Source: an uncultured Collinsella sp.
GTDB taxonomy: Bacteria; Actinomycetota; Coriobacteriia; Coriobacteriales; Coriobacteriaceae
DNA length: 62,422 nt
Reading direction: 5' to 3'
NCBI GenBank assembly: GCA_900762355.1
Contig: CAAFGE010000003.1
Coordinates: 1-62,422 of the forward strand
The position numbers were made by a program, and so were the translations under genes. This document shows, in pieces, positions 26,451-33,735 of the stretch. The notes below the pieces were generated by a model, which was given only the letters and a program-made list of their open reading frames with translations, made no database searches and was not told where the DNA came from. The stretch's first letter is position 1. Each line of letters opens with the position of its first letter.

Positions 26451-26747
26451 ATGGCATATTACTGGCCCCAGTACGGTGTCGCCATCGAAGTCGACGACGA
26501 TCCCCATCTCCTGCCTTTCGAAGAAGAGGCATTCCCCGACACGACGGTCTACCACGTCACTACCGATGTGATCTGCGACCCCGAGTCGTTCTCGGCACTC
26601 GCCCACCACATCGCACGCGTCCACGACATCGAGCTCCCTCCCGACTTCGATGAGCTTGTCTACTCGCGCCGTCTGATGCTTCACATGCTCTTTGGAGCGG
26701 ACCCGTCCACGTTCGCACGCGTCTACACCACCAAGGACGCCGCATGA
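26451..26747 (+). CDS. Small protein resembling a vestigial Vsr/DUF559-type nuclease fold
   Basis: 98 residues, starting at an ATG 5 bases after GGGAGG. The pattern YYWPQYGVAIEVDDDPH, then VYHVTTDVICDPESFSALAHHIARV, looks like the core of small restriction-fold proteins frequent in this class, in which a WPxYxxAIExDG..H strand carries the acidic residue and a later xVxxVT strand precedes the last helix. A lysine in the E-x-K position is not visible, and the N-terminal DNA-binding half is missing, so activity is doubtful. The stop overlaps the next gene's ATG, so it is cotranscribed with the surface proteins. It may simply be a gene of unknown function. Confidence 0.55.
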   Translation: MAYYWPQYGVAIEVDDDPHLLPFEEEAFPDTTVYHVTTDVICDPESFSALAHHIARVHDIELPPDFDELVYSRRLMLHMLFGADPSTFARVYTTKDAA

Positions 26748-27253
26748 GCGCGAAGAAGTTGCCCCGGCTCGCGAGTCCGGGACATCGCAAGAAACTCATC
26801 GCTGTCTGCTTGGCTATCGTCTGCGCCCTCGTCGCCGTAGGCTTGTACGCCTGGCAGACACAGCCCGTACCCGAAGCGGGCGCCTCGGTCACGACGGCCG
26901 AGGGCAAATCGCGCCAAGAAATCCAAGATGAGCTCGACGCCATCGTCCGCGACAACATGATGACGATCTCGGTCGCGCCGGTCGCCCAGCTGCAGGAAGG
27001 CGGCAAGTTGCGCGTCAACGTGCAAAACGTCCAGGACAACAAGTTTCCCCAGCGATTCCGCGTCATTCAAAACGACGAAACCATCTATGAGTCCGGCATC
27101 GTCGAGACCGGCAAGACGGTCGAGACGTGTCCCGCCGGCAACATCGAGGAAGGCGAAGCGTATATCGAAATCCAGGCACTCGACACCAAGACCCATGACA
27201 ACCACGGCAATCCGACGCGCATCAAGGTCCGGGTGGAACAGGCCGAGAGCTAG
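26744..27253 (+). CDS. Membrane-anchored extracytoplasmic beta-domain protein
   Basis: 169 residues. A basic N-terminus (SAKKLPRLASPGHRKK) precedes one membrane helix (~21-41) and an exported domain of ~125 residues. The domain opens with DAIVRDNMMTISVAPVAQ and continues as a beta-sandwich-like series (GGKLRVNVQNVQDNKFPQRF, IYESGIVETGKTVETC, EAYIEIQALDTKTH). I recognise this as a recurrent Gram-positive exported domain that occurs beside pilus-like or adhesin operons; its function is not known to me. It overlaps the previous gene by 4 bases and precedes three further exported proteins, so it may be an assembly or anchoring partner. Confidence 0.65.
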   Translation: MSAKKLPRLASPGHRKKLIAVCLAIVCALVAVGLYAWQTQPVPEAGASVTTAEGKSRQEIQDELDAIVRDNMMTISVAPVAQLQEGGKLRVNVQNVQDNKFPQRFRVIQNDETIYESGIVETGKTVETCPAGNIEEGEAYIEIQALDTKTHDNHGNPTRIKVRVEQAES

Positions 27254-27343
27254 CCCCTAACGCCCGCTGCGTCATTGCGCGCGGCCACCAACACTCGTCC
27301 AATCATCGCGGGGACGGCCCGCGGCGAATAGAAAGGAACGACC

Positions 27344-27943
27344 ATGGACATCACCAGGAACATGAACGGAGCCAGAGCGCTCGTCGTGGGCGCAGGGCTC
27401 GCGCTCGCACTCGCAATGGGCACGGCGCCAACGCCAGCCATGGCAGCCGGGCGCGTTGGAAGCACGAAGGTAATGGTCAGGACCGAGATCGACAACGTTA
27501 ATTTCAAAGTTCCGACGGTCATTCCGTTCGTCGCCAAGGCCGACGGCACGCTTCAGGGCCCCTCAGAAGATGCAACCACCATCGACAACCTTTCGGCCTA
27601 CGGCATCCATGTCACCAACATGAAGATCGACGCCATGAACACCTGGACCATTGCCGCCGACGCCAAGACCGGATCCGCGCAGAACTCCATCGACTTTAAG
27701 GTCGGCCCCGACGGCGCGCTCCAAGATGCCAGCGCCGCAATGCAGGGAACGGGAATCGATCTCTCCAAGAACGCAACCTTTGACATGGGCTATCAGGGTA
27801 TTGCCGGCGGTTCGGACAAGATCAAGCTCAAGACGAGCGGAAACGTCGCCCGCGTCACGCGCGACATCTTCCATATAACCGGCGAAGGCGATCAGGTTGC
27901 AACGATCACCTGGACGGTCGAGCCCGGTGCGCACACGGCATAA
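27344..27943 (+). CDS. Secreted beta-rich surface protein
   Basis: 199 residues with a signal peptide (GARALVVGAGLALALAMG, cleavage near AMA-AG at ~35). The mature ~165 residues are beta-rich and follow a pattern common to Gram-positive surface proteins: VPTVIPFVAKADGTLQGPS, then TTIDNLSAYGIHVTNMKID, ending in QVATITWTVEP. There is no sortase motif and no C-terminal membrane helix, so it is released or held by its neighbours. AAAGG lies 8 bases before the ATG. The start of the next gene lies within its last 17 bases. A filament-like or matrix subunit is conceivable but not shown. Confidence 0.65.
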   Translation: MDITRNMNGARALVVGAGLALALAMGTAPTPAMAAGRVGSTKVMVRTEIDNVNFKVPTVIPFVAKADGTLQGPSEDATTIDNLSAYGIHVTNMKIDAMNTWTIAADAKTGSAQNSIDFKVGPDGALQDASAAMQGTGIDLSKNATFDMGYQGIAGGSDKIKLKTSGNVARVTRDIFHITGEGDQVATITWTVEPGAHTA

Positions 27944-28208
27944 GGCCGTCGCCCTGGCCGCCGCCGTCAGTATCCTAGCGTTTGGGCCAGCCATGGCCTT
28001 TGCCCAGCAAGAACAGGCGCAGGCCGCCACGCAAGTGACGGTCGACCTCTCGGAGCTCGACCGTGGCAACTGCAAGGAACCGTTGGCACAGACAGACGAC
28101 AGACGATGGCTCTTGGCAGCAGGCGCCACGGCAGCAGGCGCGGGAACCGCCGGCCTCGGTCTGCACATCAAACGCAGCCAGAAACGAAACACGGACAGGC
28201 CGCACTAA
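27927..28208 (+). CDS. Small exported protein with C-terminal membrane segment
   Basis: 93 residues from a GTG start at 27927 that overlaps the previous gene by 17 bases; it begins VRTRHKAVALAAAVSILAFG, a good signal peptide (cleavage near AFA-QQ). The short mature part has VTVDLSELDRGNCKEPLAQ, followed by a glycine/alanine-rich hydrophobic segment (LLAAGATAAGAGTAGLGLHI) and a basic tail (KRSQKRNTDRPH), so it is likely membrane-anchored at its C-terminus without an LPxTG. The D-x-GNC stretch recurs in the next protein. The upstream ribosome site is weak, suggesting coupling. No known family recognised. Confidence 0.6.
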   Translation: MRTRHKAVALAAAVSILAFGPAMAFAQQEQAQAATQVTVDLSELDRGNCKEPLAQTDDRRWLLAAGATAAGAGTAGLGLHIKRSQKRNTDRPH

Positions 28209-28226
28209 ATTAGCTAAGGAGACCCC

Positions 28227-29657
28227 ATGGCATCGAAGAACCTTTTGCCCGTCGTCGCACTCTGCGGCGCGCTCGCAACCGGAACGCCTGTCGCCGCTTG
28301 GGCGACTCCCGTCATGGCAGACTCCTTACCAGCAGCCCTAAGCTCCGCACCAAATCCGTCGAGCGCCATTGCGTGCAAGCGTTTTTCGTTCGCACAGGCC
28401 GCAATCTCAACCTCGGGATGCCTTCGTCGTAATACGGACGGCTCGATAGTCGTGGATATCAATCGTTCGAACAAGGCAAACGGCTCCCAGGCGGGGTGCG
28501 CCGTCTGCACGTGGCGCTCGATTGTGCTCGATGCAGATGGCGATCCGTGCGATTTGGGGTTGCGCATCGATATCGCTTCGGTCGATGACTCGGCGAACGG
28601 AGCGAAGGTCGCCTTCGACGGTGCGTTTTTCGAGAAAGGAGGCGGTATATGTCTGGGCTGCGCCGCCGCGAATGCAGACGATGTGCAGCCCACCCTCTCA
28701 TTCACGGCATCGCTGCGGCTGACCAAGGCGGGCACCGATGCCATCGCGGCGGGAGAAGCATCCCTGCTGTTCTACGCCGCCAGTACCGAAGACACAGACA
28801 TTCATTTCGAGAAGCCGGCCGGATCGCTCAGCCTTACGCGCGGGACGGAGGCAGGCCCTATTGCGATCGATACCCACACGCTAGGCAGGCAACGCATTCT
28901 TGCCGACCCGGCGCTTCTCGAGATGGAGTGGAACGGATCCGGAGCCGTCGGGATTGTCACCTCCGCGCTTGACGCCAAGACGCTCCCCTCAAACGACGAA
29001 CCCATCAACGCAACCATACAAGAAGAGAGCACGGACAAAGAAGCAGGTGCGGGCGACACGCCGTCGCCGACAAACAGCGTCCCAGCTTCTTTCGAAGCAC
29101 CGAATGAGCCCGCTACCGGTCCAAACGATCCCGAGCTCGCGGACAGTCTGGGGCTTGCTGATCCTCAGGAGATCGATGAAGGTAACTGCTGCGTGCTTGC
29201 CGCCCTCGACCACACAGAGGTCATCGATGCTGCAAACATCGAAGTTGCCGCCGCCAATCAGCCCGTCCGCAAGTCGGCCATCATCGCATTTCCCGAATCC
29301 ATCGAAGTCGTCTTTTTGCCATCGGGCGAGGTCGTGGCCCCAACACTGCTCACCTTGTTGGGCGCCAAGAATACTCGAAACGAAATTAAAAAGGTCACGG
29401 TTGTCGACCCTGCAACCACCGCTAAACTGCGTCTATACGCCGTTGCCCCAGACGGAGGCAAGACCTTGGAATTCGATGGCGACACACTTCTAGCCTGGCG
29501 ACGTCTGGACATTATGCAAGACGTCTCGTATCAGATCGAACTCGAAGGGTTTGATCGTGCCCGCGATGCCAATATCATCGCCGCGGCTATTGAATCCCCG
29601 CAGCGGCTTATGACACTGCGCTTTGACTACTACCCCTATGTCCCGACAACCACCTGA
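28227..29657 (+). CDS. Large secreted protein of unknown function
   Basis: 476 residues. A signal peptide (LLPVVALCGALATGTPVAAWA, cleavage near MAD at ~32) leads to a mature protein with several cysteines (CKRF, CLRRN, GCAVCTW, CLGCAAAN), a beta-rich first half, an acidic/proline-rich linker (~265-305), and a second half with the motif EIDEGNCCVLAALD. The same GNC motif is in the small protein just upstream. The CxxC pairs hint at disulfides or metal sites. There is no C-terminal anchor. TAAGGAG lies 6-7 bases before the ATG. It is the last gene of the surface operon and the probable effector or main structural part; no homologous family recognised. Confidence 0.6.
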   Translation: MASKNLLPVVALCGALATGTPVAAWATPVMADSLPAALSSAPNPSSAIACKRFSFAQAAISTSGCLRRNTDGSIVVDINRSNKANGSQAGCAVCTWRSIVLDADGDPCDLGLRIDIASVDDSANGAKVAFDGAFFEKGGGICLGCAAANADDVQPTLSFTASLRLTKAGTDAIAAGEASLLFYAASTEDTDIHFEKPAGSLSLTRGTEAGPIAIDTHTLGRQRILADPALLEMEWNGSGAVGIVTSALDAKTLPSNDEPINATIQEESTDKEAGAGDTPSPTNSVPASFEAPNEPATGPNDPELADSLGLADPQEIDEGNCCVLAALDHTEVIDAANIEVAAANQPVRKSAIIAFPESIEVVFLPSGEVVAPTLLTLLGAKNTRNEIKKVTVVDPATTAKLRLYAVAPDGGKTLEFDGDTLLAWRRLDIMQDVSYQIELEGFDRARDANIIAAAIESPQRLMTLRFDYYPYVPTTT

Positions 29658-29772
29658 GGCTTAAATGCTGCGCATCATTCCTAATACCACTTATATAACG
29701 TATTAGATGAGCGCTGTACCTCGCATTTCGTTCTGCTACGATTGCCACGTTGGCATCAATACAGGAGGGCTC

Positions 29773-30489
29773 ATGCCGGGCTTGGGAACAATCATCAACG
29801 TTGCGCTTTTAGTTGCGGGCGGTCTTTTGGGATTAGCGGGCGGCCGCTTCATTACACCGCGCATCCAAGACACGCTCATGAAAGCATCGGGGCTGTGCGT
29901 CCTGTTTATCGGCCTGGGCGGCACCATGCAAAAGATGCTCATCATCGATGGAAAGGCGCTAGCGACCACCGGTACCACCATGCTCATCGTCTCATTTGCG
30001 CTCGGTTCGCTCATCGGCGAGGCCGTCAACTTGGAGGCCGCCATCGAGAACCTTGGCGAATGGCTCAAGCGCAAGACTGGCAGTGAGGGCGATAACGAGT
30101 TCACCAACGCTTTTGTCTCGACTTCACTCACCGTGTGCATCGGCGCCATGGCCATTGTGGGATCGATCCAGGACGGCCTGCTCGGCGACTGGTCAACGCT
30201 TGCCCTCAAGGGCGCACTGGACTGCATCATCGTCTGCACCATGACGGCCTCGCTTGGCCGCGGCTGCATCTTCTCCGCCCTGCCCGTCGCCGTGTTCCAG
30301 GGGACGATCACGTTGTTTGCCGGCGCGCTCTCCCCCATCATGACCACAGCAGCCCTCAACAGCCTTTCGCTCGTAGGCTCCATGCTCATCTTCTGCGTCG
30401 GCGTCAACCTCATCCGTCCTCAGACCTTCCGCACGGCCAATATGCTTCCCTCCGTCGTCATCGCCGTCATATACGCCCTCCTGTTCTAA
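29773..30489 (+). CDS. DUF554 family membrane protein
   Basis: 238 residues from an ATG 4 bases after AGGAGGG; the upstream in-frame ATG has no site. Six to seven hydrophobic segments with the DUF554 pattern PGLGTIINVALLVAGGLLGL, GLCVLFIGLGGTM, SFALGSLIGEAVNLE and VGSIQDGLLGD. Proteins of this family are putative transporters or regulators of unknown substrate, spread through Firmicutes. It stands alone between the surface operon and the TerB operon. Confidence 0.85.
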   Translation: MPGLGTIINVALLVAGGLLGLAGGRFITPRIQDTLMKASGLCVLFIGLGGTMQKMLIIDGKALATTGTTMLIVSFALGSLIGEAVNLEAAIENLGEWLKRKTGSEGDNEFTNAFVSTSLTVCIGAMAIVGSIQDGLLGDWSTLALKGALDCIIVCTMTASLGRGCIFSALPVAVFQGTITLFAGALSPIMTTAALNSLSLVGSMLIFCVGVNLIRPQTFRTANMLPSVVIAVIYALLF

Positions 30490-30576
30490 ATCTATCAACG
30501 CAGCGGTATCTCGAACATCTGTTTGATGCTGTGCTATGATATGAGGTCACCGTAGCTGCGTTCGAGAGGAGGAGCG

Positions 30577-32331
30577 GTGGCCGACCAGGACATCAAGATG
30601 CTCATCGAGCGCATTATGGCCGAGGCCCGGACCCATCAGTCCGCCCGCTTCTCAAACGAAACCTACGCAGACGAGCCGATTCTCAAAACCGGCCGACAGA
30701 TGCAGAATTTCCTCCCCGACCAGTACCGTAAAATGCGCGAGATATCGCGCTGGCAGGATGACCCCAAGGGCGGTGCGGGCCGCTGGCTTTCGGAAGCCGA
30801 GCTTTTTTACCGCCAGGGCCTGCTGATGGCCGACTTTGAGGACGACTGTCCCTACAACGGCACCTTTAAGTCGTACTTTCCCACCTACAACGCCATGAGC
30901 GACCGGCAACTGCGCGGCTACTTTACCTGGCGTGCCCAAGTGCGCCGCGGAACCGTCGAGGAAACGTCTACGTCCTTTGCCTTTCTGTATCTCTATGAGC
31001 TGATCTGCGGCATTGGCGTAGATAATCCACTCGATGGTTTTAACAAGATCAAGGCTTTTTGGGATGTCTATCGCGCCTTCGAGCCCGGCATCGACCGGTT
31101 TGCGCGCGTGTGGCTGCAAGATTACGCCGTGTTCCACGGGCTCGACCCCAAGCTGCTTCGCGACTCTAAAACCGTCATATTCGATAACGCCCTTATCGAG
31201 CTGCGGCGCGCGGCACGAGACCTTGCACCGGCACCGTCCGGCCAGACCCCTAAGCGTCGCAAAACCTCCGAGCCCACGCTCCCCCTTCCGCCCGATGAGG
31301 TGCGCGAGGAGCGACTCATGGCCGCCATCAACGCCCTCTCCACGTACAACCTAAGTAACTCGCGGCTCGACCGCAGCCACCACCGCGATCTGCGCCACGT
31401 GGCGTGCGCCGTGTATGTCCGCATGGCGCGCTACTATGACACGCACCGAAAGACCGGCATCGTGGCAAGTTTATTTGGGGAGGAGACGGCCATGCCCTAC
31501 ACCATGTTTGCCTCCGCCGTATTCTTTGCGCCCGAGCGCCACGAGGACTGCGAATACCGTCTGGACCCCATCCATATCTACCGTTGCCAAAACGGTTTTT
31601 GGGAATGCATGCGGATTCACGGTAGCAGGCAAAAGAGCAGCAAGCTCGGTGAAATGATGCGCGCCTGCGACCAACGCCTGCGCCTGGCGCTGGACCCCGC
31701 CCATCCCCTTAAGGAAGAAAAGGTCCCCAAATATCTGGCCAAGATTATCGATGACGAGATTGCGGCATGGCTTTCGTGGGACGCCGCACACCAGCCCGTC
31801 AAGATCGATATCGATCTGAGTCAGCTGGGGCATATTCGGAGCGCCGCTGCGCAAACGCGCGAAGCGCTTTTGATCGATGAGGAACGCGAGGATGGCGCGT
31901 CCGCAGAAGCCGAGGCAACGGACTCAGGGCAACCGGAAGCCGAGCCCGTAGCCGACGCGATTGTCGAACCAGTCGCGGCACCCATTCGGCAGGACGAGGC
32001 CGACGAGCCGACCATATCCACCGAACAGTTTGGTGTCGTGGCACCGCTTCTCGCGCCGACGCCCGCGTTCGCAGCTGCTGCGCCCGCTGACGCCACGAAC
32101 GAACTCGCGCTCGCCGCAGACGCCTATCTCCGCGCGCTGCTCGAGCACAACGCAGTACAGGCGGAATCGGCGGTAGCGCAATCGGGGCAGAGCGAGGACA
32201 TGCTCGTCGATACCATCAACGAGGCGCTCTTTGACCTGGTGGGCGACACCGTAATTGAATTTAGCGCGGCAGGGCCGCAGATTATTGAGGACTACGAAGC
32301 AGACGTGAGAGGATACCTAGACCATGAGTGA
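30577..32331 (+). CDS. TerB_N/TerB_C domain protein
   Basis: 584 residues from a GTG start 8 bases after GAGGAGG. Residues ~50-230 match the TerB_N domain (YFPTYNAMSDRQLRGYFTWR, then FAFLYLYELICG and the WLQDYAVFHGLDP helix), and the C-terminal ~190 residues match TerB_C (IDIDLSQLGHIRSAAAQTRE, then MLVDTINEALFDLVGDTVIE). A central helical region and a Pro/Ala/Glu-rich linker lie between. In comparative work, TerB_N/TerB_C proteins are linked to phage defence and stress operons with ATPases and helicases. Here it is the first of three genes, overlapping the ATPase gene by 8 bases. Cytoplasmic; no catalytic motif seen. Confidence 0.85.
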   Translation: MADQDIKMLIERIMAEARTHQSARFSNETYADEPILKTGRQMQNFLPDQYRKMREISRWQDDPKGGAGRWLSEAELFYRQGLLMADFEDDCPYNGTFKSYFPTYNAMSDRQLRGYFTWRAQVRRGTVEETSTSFAFLYLYELICGIGVDNPLDGFNKIKAFWDVYRAFEPGIDRFARVWLQDYAVFHGLDPKLLRDSKTVIFDNALIELRRAARDLAPAPSGQTPKRRKTSEPTLPLPPDEVREERLMAAINALSTYNLSNSRLDRSHHRDLRHVACAVYVRMARYYDTHRKTGIVASLFGEETAMPYTMFASAVFFAPERHEDCEYRLDPIHIYRCQNGFWECMRIHGSRQKSSKLGEMMRACDQRLRLALDPAHPLKEEKVPKYLAKIIDDEIAAWLSWDAAHQPVKIDIDLSQLGHIRSAAAQTREALLIDEEREDGASAEAEATDSGQPEAEPVADAIVEPVAAPIRQDEADEPTISTEQFGVVAPLLAPTPAFAAAAPADATNELALAADAYLRALLEHNAVQAESAVAQSGQSEDMLVDTINEALFDLVGDTVIEFSAAGPQIIEDYEADVRGYLDHE

Positions 32332-33619
32332 TACCGCATCCGCAGCACCCCGCGTGCCCAAGCGCGTCGCTGCCGTCATTCTCAACTCGCTCAAGGGCGG
32401 CGTGGTCCCGCGCATCGGCCTTCCCTACATTACCGTAGGGCGCGAGGTCGAGATCCGCGCCCTGCTCACCGATCTGAGTCTCATCGCCGACGGTGGGGCG
32501 AGCTTCCGCTTCCTGGTCGGTCGCTACGGCGCCGGCAAGAGCTTTTTGCTCCAAACCATCCGAACGCATGCCATGGGCGAGGGATTCGTCGTCGCCGATG
32601 CAGACTTATCCCCCGAGCGCCGTCTGCAGGGCGGGCAGGGGCAGGGCCTTGCCACCTACCGCGAGCTCATACGCAATATATCGACCAAGACGCGCCCCGA
32701 GGGCGGTGCGCTCAACCTTATTCTTGATCGCTGGGTCGCCTCGTGCGCCGACGTCGACGAGTCGGTCGTCAATGCCCAACTGGCCCCGCTCGAGGAAATG
32801 GTCCACGGCTTCGACTTCACCCGCATGCTCCGCCGCTATCGCACGGCCGTATCCGAGGGCGACGAAGAAGCCATGAGCCGCGTGACCAAATGGATCCGCG
32901 GCGAATACCGTACCAAGAGCGAGGCTCGCGCCGAGCTGGGTTCCTCAACCATCATCAGCGATGACGACTGGTACGACTACGTTAAGCTCATTGCGCGATT
33001 TTTGGTCTGCAGCGGCTACAAGGGCATGCTGGTGCTCATCGACGAGCTCGTGAATCTGTATAAGATTCCCAACGCCATCACGCGCCAATACAACTACGAG
33101 AAGATCCTGACCATGTACAACGACACGCTCCAGGGCAAGGCGCAGTACCTGGGCATGATCATGGGTGGCACGCCAACCTCCATCGAAGACCGCCGCCGCG
33201 GCGTGTTCTCCTACGAGGCCCTGCGCAGCCGACTCGCTCAGGGCCGCTTTGCGCGCGAAGACCTTAAGGACATGCTCGCGCCCATCATCCGCCTGCAGCC
33301 ACTCACCTATGAGGAGTTGCTGGTGCTCATCGAAAAACTCATGCAAATCCATGCCGGTTACTTTGGCTGGACGCCCACGCTTACCGAGAACGACTTGGTG
33401 GACTTCCTCAAGATTGAGTTTGGCCGCGTGGGAGCCGATACGCACTTGACGCCGCGTGAGGTCATCCGCGACTTTATCGAGCTACTCGATATCCTGTGTC
33501 AGAACCCCGACGCCAACGTGGCAGAGCTGCTGCAAAGCGTCGGCGGCGACACCCTCGCGCCGGCCAGCGAATCGTCCTCATCATCCGACGAGCGCAACTT
33601 CGCCGAATTCACCATCTAA
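32324..33619 (+). CDS. BrxD-like P-loop ATPase (DUF2791)
   Basis: 431 residues. Walker A GRYGAGKS at 66-73 and Walker B MLVLIDEL at ~236-243, with the DUF2791 hallmark FRFLVGRYGAGKSFLLQTIR and the ADADLSPERRL block after it. DUF2791 proteins include BrxD of BREX type 2 and 6 and other defence ATPases, expected to act with a helicase on DNA. It overlaps the TerB gene (ATGAGTGA), while the helicase follows after 116 bases that contain a repeat. The C-terminal ~100 residues hold a helical region and a serine-rich tail. Confidence 0.88.
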   Translation: MSDTASAAPRVPKRVAAVILNSLKGGVVPRIGLPYITVGREVEIRALLTDLSLIADGGASFRFLVGRYGAGKSFLLQTIRTHAMGEGFVVADADLSPERRLQGGQGQGLATYRELIRNISTKTRPEGGALNLILDRWVASCADVDESVVNAQLAPLEEMVHGFDFTRMLRRYRTAVSEGDEEAMSRVTKWIRGEYRTKSEARAELGSSTIISDDDWYDYVKLIARFLVCSGYKGMLVLIDELVNLYKIPNAITRQYNYEKILTMYNDTLQGKAQYLGMIMGGTPTSIEDRRRGVFSYEALRSRLAQGRFAREDLKDMLAPIIRLQPLTYEELLVLIEKLMQIHAGYFGWTPTLTENDLVDFLKIEFGRVGADTHLTPREVIRDFIELLDILCQNPDANVAELLQSVGGDTLAPASESSSSSDERNFAEFTI

Positions 33620-33670
33620 CCTACCAAAAAGGGACAGGTTTATTTTGGCAGGTTTTATCTGGGCAAACGT
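33618..33670 (+). repeat. 53-bp dispersed repeat, copy A
   Basis: It shares 50 of 53 bases with the segment at 60511-60563 in opposite orientation. The core reads AAAAAGGGACAGGTTTATTT. It lies between the BrxD-like ATPase and the helicase and starts inside the ATPase stop codon (bases 33617-33619). The shared GGGACAGG core also appears in short form at ~47550, so this is probably a family of intergenic elements. Confidence 0.8.
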
Positions 33671-33735
33671 TGAAGCAGTAATGCAGCAAGCCGTTGCCAG
33701 CCGCGTTGAGAGATTCGATGTTGAAAGGAGGCCCC

